Positions 9,312-12,978 of a stretch of 12,978 bases of DNA are shown in pieces; the stretch's first letter is position 1, and every line of letters starts with the position of its first letter. The stretch lies in the NCBI GenBank assembly GCA_030618965.1, contig JAUXCJ010000002.1, positions 1-12,978 of the forward strand. Direction: 5' to 3'. The notes beneath the pieces were generated by a model. That model worked only from the letters and a program-made list of their open reading frames with translations, made no database searches and was not told the origin of the DNA. The translations under genes and the position numbers were made by a program. The stretch is from Thiomargarita sp. Lineage in GTDB: Bacteria; Pseudomonadota; Gammaproteobacteria; Beggiatoales; Beggiatoaceae.

Positions 9312-10202
9312 ATGAAAAAAACTGAAAAAACCGAAACTAAAACAAAATGGCATGAACTACTTGGTACATTATTAAAAAACTTGCTTTCGCCAGTTAATAT
9401 ACATGTATCCACCGAAGTCGATGTAATGGCAGAATCGCCAAAAATTGATATACTATTGCTCAGGCGTGAGGAGCCAGAATGGACGGCTGAGCAACGGGAA
9501 CTTTTACCAGATGGCATTCGAGATTCAAAAGCATCTGATATTTTGCTAGAATTTAAATATACAGAGTCAATCAATGAGGATGCTCTTATGCAAGCTGTTG
9601 GCTATGATTTTTTTTATAGACAACACCAAACATTGAGCCGTGAGCGAGTACAAAGTTTTTTGTTGAGTGCTAAAAAACCGCAAAACAGTACGCTAAAAAA
9701 ACGGGGTTATCAAAGTACCGAACACCCTGGTGTTTATCGTAGTAAGTTCGATCTGAATAGACATATAGTGTTATTGTCTTTAAATGAATTATCAAATGAA
9801 CCGCATAATGCCTTTGTCAAATGTTTTGCCAGTCATCGTCAAGAAAAACAACATGCGTTTGAGGTTTTGGAAACCCAAAATTATAATTCATTAACAACAA
9901 ATTTAAAATGCTTTCTTGATGGACTCAAAGGCTTATGGTTTACACTCAAAAAAGGAGACGATATGAATATGGAATTAACACCAGAACTAATTTCCAAATG
10001 GGGAGAACAATGGGGTAAGTCGTATATGGCTAATTTAAAGCCAGAAGAAATTTTCGCAGGGCTTAAACCAGAAGATAAACAAGAAATGTTGTATCAGTTC
10101 AAGCCAGAAGAAAGATTAGTCGGGTTGAAACCAGAAGAAATTTTAACTGGGCTTAAACCAGAACAATTGAAAGTACTGGAAGCTTATTTCAAACAGCATT
10201 AA
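9312..10202 (+). CDS. Putative PD-(D/E)XK (DEK-QxxxY) nuclease-like protein with LKPEE repeat tail
   Basis: This is a 296-residue protein. The N-terminal half shows the core of a PD-(D/E)XK nuclease fold: IDILLL with Asp46, then DILLEFKYTES with Glu80-x-Lys82, then QAVGY (Gln94-x3-Tyr98), the QxxxY motif of RecB-like and Rpn/transposase-associated nucleases. A possible extra acidic residue is Glu35. Residues 100-215 are mixed helix and strand with no recognised domain. The C-terminus (242-287) is a run of LKPEE-type repeats, as in tails seen on Rpn-family proteins of sulfur bacteria and cyanobacteria. I start at the ATG at 9312 rather than the TTG three bases before it. It follows the small gene at 8929 and precedes hemD by 32 bases. 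Actual nuclease activity and target are unknown. It could be a mobile-DNA or defence accessory gene between housekeeping genes. Confidence 0.75.
   Translation: MKKTEKTETKTKWHELLGTLLKNLLSPVNIHVSTEVDVMAESPKIDILLLRREEPEWTAEQRELLPDGIRDSKASDILLEFKYTESINEDALMQAVGYDFFYRQHQTLSRERVQSFLLSAKKPQNSTLKKRGYQSTEHPGVYRSKFDLNRHIVLLSLNELSNEPHNAFVKCFASHRQEKQHAFEVLETQNYNSLTTNLKCFLDGLKGLWFTLKKGDDMNMELTPELISKWGEQWGKSYMANLKPEEIFAGLKPEDKQEMLYQFKPEERLVGLKPEEILTGLKPEQLKVLEAYFKQH
10035..10172 (+). repeat. In-frame LKPEE repeat array in the nuclease-like gene
   Basis: Five units are encoded in tandem: LKPEEIFAG, LKPEDKQEMLYQ, FKPEERLVG, LKPEEILTG and LKPEQLK. Most units are nine residues (27 bases). The second is extended to twelve. 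The DNA copies are similar but not identical (for example TTAAAGCCAGAAGAAATTTT and TTGAAACCAGAAGAAATTTT), so the array has been diverging. Such arrays can change length by recombination between copies. The repeats are probably amphipathic helices for protein contact, which is an inference. Confidence 0.8.
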
Positions 10203-10234
10203 TCGGTATTATTCTGAATATGCGTAGATTTTAA

Positions 10235-10996
10235 ATGGCAAACTTACACGAAATCAAAGTATTAGTCACAAGACCGACAAATCAAGCAAAGTTGCTCTGT
10301 CAAATGATTGAAGCGGAAGGCGGCGAAGCTATGCGCTTACCAGTTATAGAAATTGTTGAAATCGAAGATAAAACACCTTTATTAAACTGTAATCTAAATG
10401 ATTTCGCCATTTTTATCAGTGCTAACGCTGTCGAAAAAGCACTACCCAGCTTAGATTTACCGCGACAATGTCAAGTACTTGCAGTTGGCAAACGCACTGC
10501 CGAAACATTAAAAGTTGCAGGAATTACTGCACATTGCCCTGCGCCTCCCTTTAATAGTGAAGCTTTACTAGAAATGCCTGAATTACAGAAAATACCAGGC
10601 AAAAAAATAGTAATTTTTCGAGGCGAAGGTGGACGCGAATTATTGGCAAAAACGCTACAGCAACGGGGTGCTATTGTGAACTATGTCAATGTCTATCGGC
10701 GCATTCAACCGCCTACCCCTGCTAAAATCAGTCCAGTTGATATTATAACCGTTACCAGTGTACAAGGATTAAAACACTTATTAAATATGTTAGAAGGGCA
10801 ATCTTGGGTTAAAAATACGCCACTCGTTGTGATGAGTGAGCGTATAGCTGTTAAAGCAAAAAAATTAGGAATTCATGCGCCTATATTTGTTGCAGCTAGT
10901 GCTAGTGATGAGGGGATATTTAATGCGGTGCTAGAAGCTCAGAGAATTACTCCCGAACAACCCGAAAACCTAGCACATCTCCCCGAACCAAAATGA
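10235..10996 (+). CDS. hemD: Uroporphyrinogen-III synthase HemD
   Basis: HemD closes and inverts ring D of hydroxymethylbilane to make uroporphyrinogen III, the precursor of haem, sirohaem and cobalamin. The 253-residue product has the usual length and the two-lobed pattern of this poorly conserved family: LVTRP at residues 10-14, FAIFISANAVEKAL (57-70), KKIVIFRGEGGRELLAKTL (123-141), VNVYRR (151-156), ITVTSVQGLKHLL (171-183) and a late ASASDEGIFNAVLE. No hemC is adjacent, although hemC-hemD pairing is common, so the gene is on its own here. It lies 32 bases after the nuclease-like gene, without a strong ribosome site. Its last 16 codons (residues 238-253, Pro/Glu-rich and not conserved in the family) overlap the 3' end of the opposite-strand gene. 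Assignment is confident from motif pattern and length. Confidence 0.9.
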   Translation: MANLHEIKVLVTRPTNQAKLLCQMIEAEGGEAMRLPVIEIVEIEDKTPLLNCNLNDFAIFISANAVEKALPSLDLPRQCQVLAVGKRTAETLKVAGITAHCPAPPFNSEALLEMPELQKIPGKKIVIFRGEGGRELLAKTLQQRGAIVNYVNVYRRIQPPTPAKISPVDIITVTSVQGLKHLLNMLEGQSWVKNTPLVVMSERIAVKAKKLGIHAPIFVAASASDEGIFNAVLEAQRITPEQPENLAHLPEPK

Positions 10997-12956
10997 ACCA
11001 GCCATCAACACCACGAGCGGTGACTTGTGCCATCTTGGGGCTATCGTGCCAAGCTCCGCCGCGAAATGTCCTTTCTTCTGAACTATTGTCATCTAAGCAT
11101 TGTTGTTCTTTTCCGGTATATTTTTTCTCGTATTTGGAGCAAGTCCATTCCCAAACATTGCCTACTGTATCATATAAGCCAAAGGCATTTGGCTCAAAAG
11201 AACCGACTGGTGCCGTTTTTTTACCGTCCCATTGGCTACCGCAGCCACGACAGTTCGCCCGATTAGAACCGATTTTATTACCCCACCAATAATTCGTATT
11301 TGTGCCAGCTCTAGCGACATATTCCCATTCAGCTTCAGTTGGTAAACGATAATGTTCACCAGTGACTTGACTTAACCAATCAACATAAGCATTAGCATCC
11401 TCCCAACCGACATTAATCACTGGACGATTGCCACGCCCCCAACCATTATCTGAAGGTTTTTCTCTACCAGTGGCTTCTGCAAAGTAGTCATATTCATCAA
11501 AAGTAATTTCATGACTACTGATGACAAAACTTTTTACTGTCACCTGATAATTAGCTGCCATCTGAAACTGTCCTGCTGGAATCCTAACCATTTCAATTTC
11601 TGGTAGTTCACGACTAGGCAGTATTGGGGGTAAATGAATAGTCCACTTTTGTTGAGCTTCTATCAAAATTCCTTCTACTTTGAGATTATCACTATTATAT
11701 TTAACCTTGATAAACAAAGGCTTGCTCCGGCCATTTTCCCAAACGGCTTCAGCATCAGCAGGCGCGAGCTTAATAATTGTGCCGTATTCAGGGAGAATGC
11801 CGAGTAATTTATTGACCCAAGCAGCTTGCCAATTAATCTTTACAGATAAGCGTTCATGATCGGCGTCATAATTCTTGAGATGAACTATTCCTGCTTGATA
11901 GCGTCGATCACGATTTGCCACTGCTTGATTAAATTGATCCAATAATTGCTGACGGCGTGCTTGAAATTGTTTCGTATCTTCAAACATCTCGCGTGTGGGA
12001 TTAAAAATCGCTGCAAAGTTCATCGGATCTTCTTCATCAAGCGACACTGTATTTATTTGATCTGAGTTAGTCAGTAATGGCAGTTCTTTGGGTAATTGCT
12101 TTCTTAATGTAGCAGGTTGGTTTTTTAGTTTCGCATATTGCTGTTCTAGTTCTTGGATTTTTTCCTCTGCATGTTGCAGTTCCAATTGAGCGCGTTGCAA
12201 TTTGAAATCACCAGTTTTATCCGCACACCTTCTAAAACAAAACTTGCCCATCATCGCGCTAGATTCCCAAGGGACTTGTTGCACTTTTTGCAGCTTGGTT
12301 TCTTCCATGACTTGATAACGCACAGCCATTAATAAATCTGTCACTGGCCATTGTGGTTTTTCTCGTAAGGCTGCTAACCAATATTTGGTATAAAGGCTAT
12401 TGCGCTCCGCTGGAGAATTATTCGTAGCAGTATTAGGCGCACTTGCCAAAGCAATCAATGTTCCTCTGGAAGCAGGCATAGGGGCTATTGATGGGGCATC
12501 AAGAATCATGATATTGATCTGATTCTTGGCTTGTTCTATTTGTGTCAACACCAGATTTATGTCAAAGTTAATCTTATCATTGCCATCAATGGGTACGAGG
12601 TAATTATGGCCTTTTTTTTGTACGGCATGTCCTGAAAAGTAAAATAATCCAGCCCCACCTTGATAAAGTAGCTTTGCCCCAAATTGTTGCACTGCGCTTA
12701 TCATATCTTTTTGATTAAGATTCAATTTAAGTATGACTTCATAACCTAACTTTTCAAGTGCTTTTGCCATATCTTTGGCATCGTTGAGAGGATGAGCTAG
12801 CTTATGCTCATAATCGGCATTACCAATGACTAAAGCTAGACGTTTTGAGGGGGTGTATAATCGGATACTTTTAATCTCACCTTGTCCAAAGTTAAATAGC
12901 CATAAGCTAGTAATCACTAAAAAGAGACTGATAACAAAAATAATCAAACGGGGCAT
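10947..12956 (-). CDS. Membrane-anchored caspase-like/FGE-sulfatase fusion with a degenerate caspase site
   Basis: This 669-residue protein has a hydrophobic N-terminal segment (about residues 3-23), likely a signal anchor placing the rest in the periplasm. A peptidase C14 caspase-like domain follows (about 38-240): LALVIGNADY, ALEKLGYEVILKL, FYFSGHAVQKKGHNYLVPID with the catalytic His110. Where the family has a DAC motif, this protein has ILDAPSIAP, with Pro155 in place of the nucleophile cysteine, so proteolysis is unlikely. A coiled coil (about 252-280) and an uncharacterised domain (about 311-445) come next. Last is an FGE-sulfatase/CLec-type domain (about 453-669): EMVRIPAGQFQM, YRLPTEAEWEYVARAG, GLYDTVGNVWEWTCS, FRGGAWHDSP and GFRVVRE. 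The FGE active-site cysteines are not seen after RGGAW, so true formylglycine formation is unlikely. It may instead bind or signal. The start ATG has an AGGA about 12 bases upstream. The 3' end overlaps hemD. Confidence 0.9.
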   Translation of the reverse strand: MPRLIIFVISLFLVITSLWLFNFGQGEIKSIRLYTPSKRLALVIGNADYEHKLAHPLNDAKDMAKALEKLGYEVILKLNLNQKDMISAVQQFGAKLLYQGGAGLFYFSGHAVQKKGHNYLVPIDGNDKINFDINLVLTQIEQAKNQINIMILDAPSIAPMPASRGTLIALASAPNTATNNSPAERNSLYTKYWLAALREKPQWPVTDLLMAVRYQVMEETKLQKVQQVPWESSAMMGKFCFRRCADKTGDFKLQRAQLELQHAEEKIQELEQQYAKLKNQPATLRKQLPKELPLLTNSDQINTVSLDEEDPMNFAAIFNPTREMFEDTKQFQARRQQLLDQFNQAVANRDRRYQAGIVHLKNYDADHERLSVKINWQAAWVNKLLGILPEYGTIIKLAPADAEAVWENGRSKPLFIKVKYNSDNLKVEGILIEAQQKWTIHLPPILPSRELPEIEMVRIPAGQFQMAANYQVTVKSFVISSHEITFDEYDYFAEATGREKPSDNGWGRGNRPVINVGWEDANAYVDWLSQVTGEHYRLPTEAEWEYVARAGTNTNYWWGNKIGSNRANCRGCGSQWDGKKTAPVGSFEPNAFGLYDTVGNVWEWTCSKYEKKYTGKEQQCLDDNSSEERTFRGGAWHDSPKMAQVTARGVDGWFILVRGDVLGFRVVRE

Positions 12957-12978
12957 AATTAAGGTATCCTTTTATGAT

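Overview
The window looks like a piece of a gammaproteobacterial chromosome of moderate-to-low GC. The Rnf subunits, IspH, PurB, GrxD and WrbA all read like gammaproteobacterial versions. A caspase-like/FGE-sulfatase fusion and a nuclease with LKPEE-type repeats are reminiscent of large sulfur bacteria of the Thiotrichales (Beggiatoa/Thiomargarita relatives). That placement is an inference from gene content, not a measurement.

Left part, minus strand (367-4744): wrbA is followed by rnfA, rnfB, rnfC and rnfD, most of an operon for the membrane Rnf complex, which couples NADH and ferredoxin (or the SoxR-reducing role) to ion movement. Two things are wrong with it. rnfA is split by a one-base frameshift in a G run. 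Directly after rnfD, where rnfG and rnfE are expected, the sequence (1-366) changes to a more GC-rich tract with an unrecognised open frame that runs off the window. This is either an insertion or rearrangement, or an assembly join.

Middle part, plus strand (4817-10996): an AT-rich divergent spacer leads to a small lipoprotein, then monothiol glutaredoxin grxD with a strong palindromic terminator. Next comes a compact co-directional run: a LutA/YkgE-like Fe-S (CCG-domain) protein, ispH, purB, a small possibly winged-helix protein, a DEK-QxxxY nuclease-like protein with a repeat tail, and hemD. Spacings of 5 to about 40 bases suggest co-transcription of much of it. Shared themes are Fe-S proteins (Rnf, LutA-like, IspH, GrxD) and cofactor or nucleotide synthesis (isoprenoid, purine, tetrapyrrole). 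The small protein and the nuclease look like accessory genes set between housekeeping genes.

Right part, minus strand (10947-12956): a 669-residue membrane-anchored protein joins a caspase-like domain that has lost its catalytic cysteine, a coiled coil, an uncharacterised middle domain and a C-terminal FGE-sulfatase-type domain without the FGE active-site cysteines. Its conserved 3' end overlaps the end of hemD, tail to tail, by 50 bases.

Two different palindromic elements (5700-5735 and 6548-6571) look like dispersed repeats. The second sits just upstream of the ispH start.
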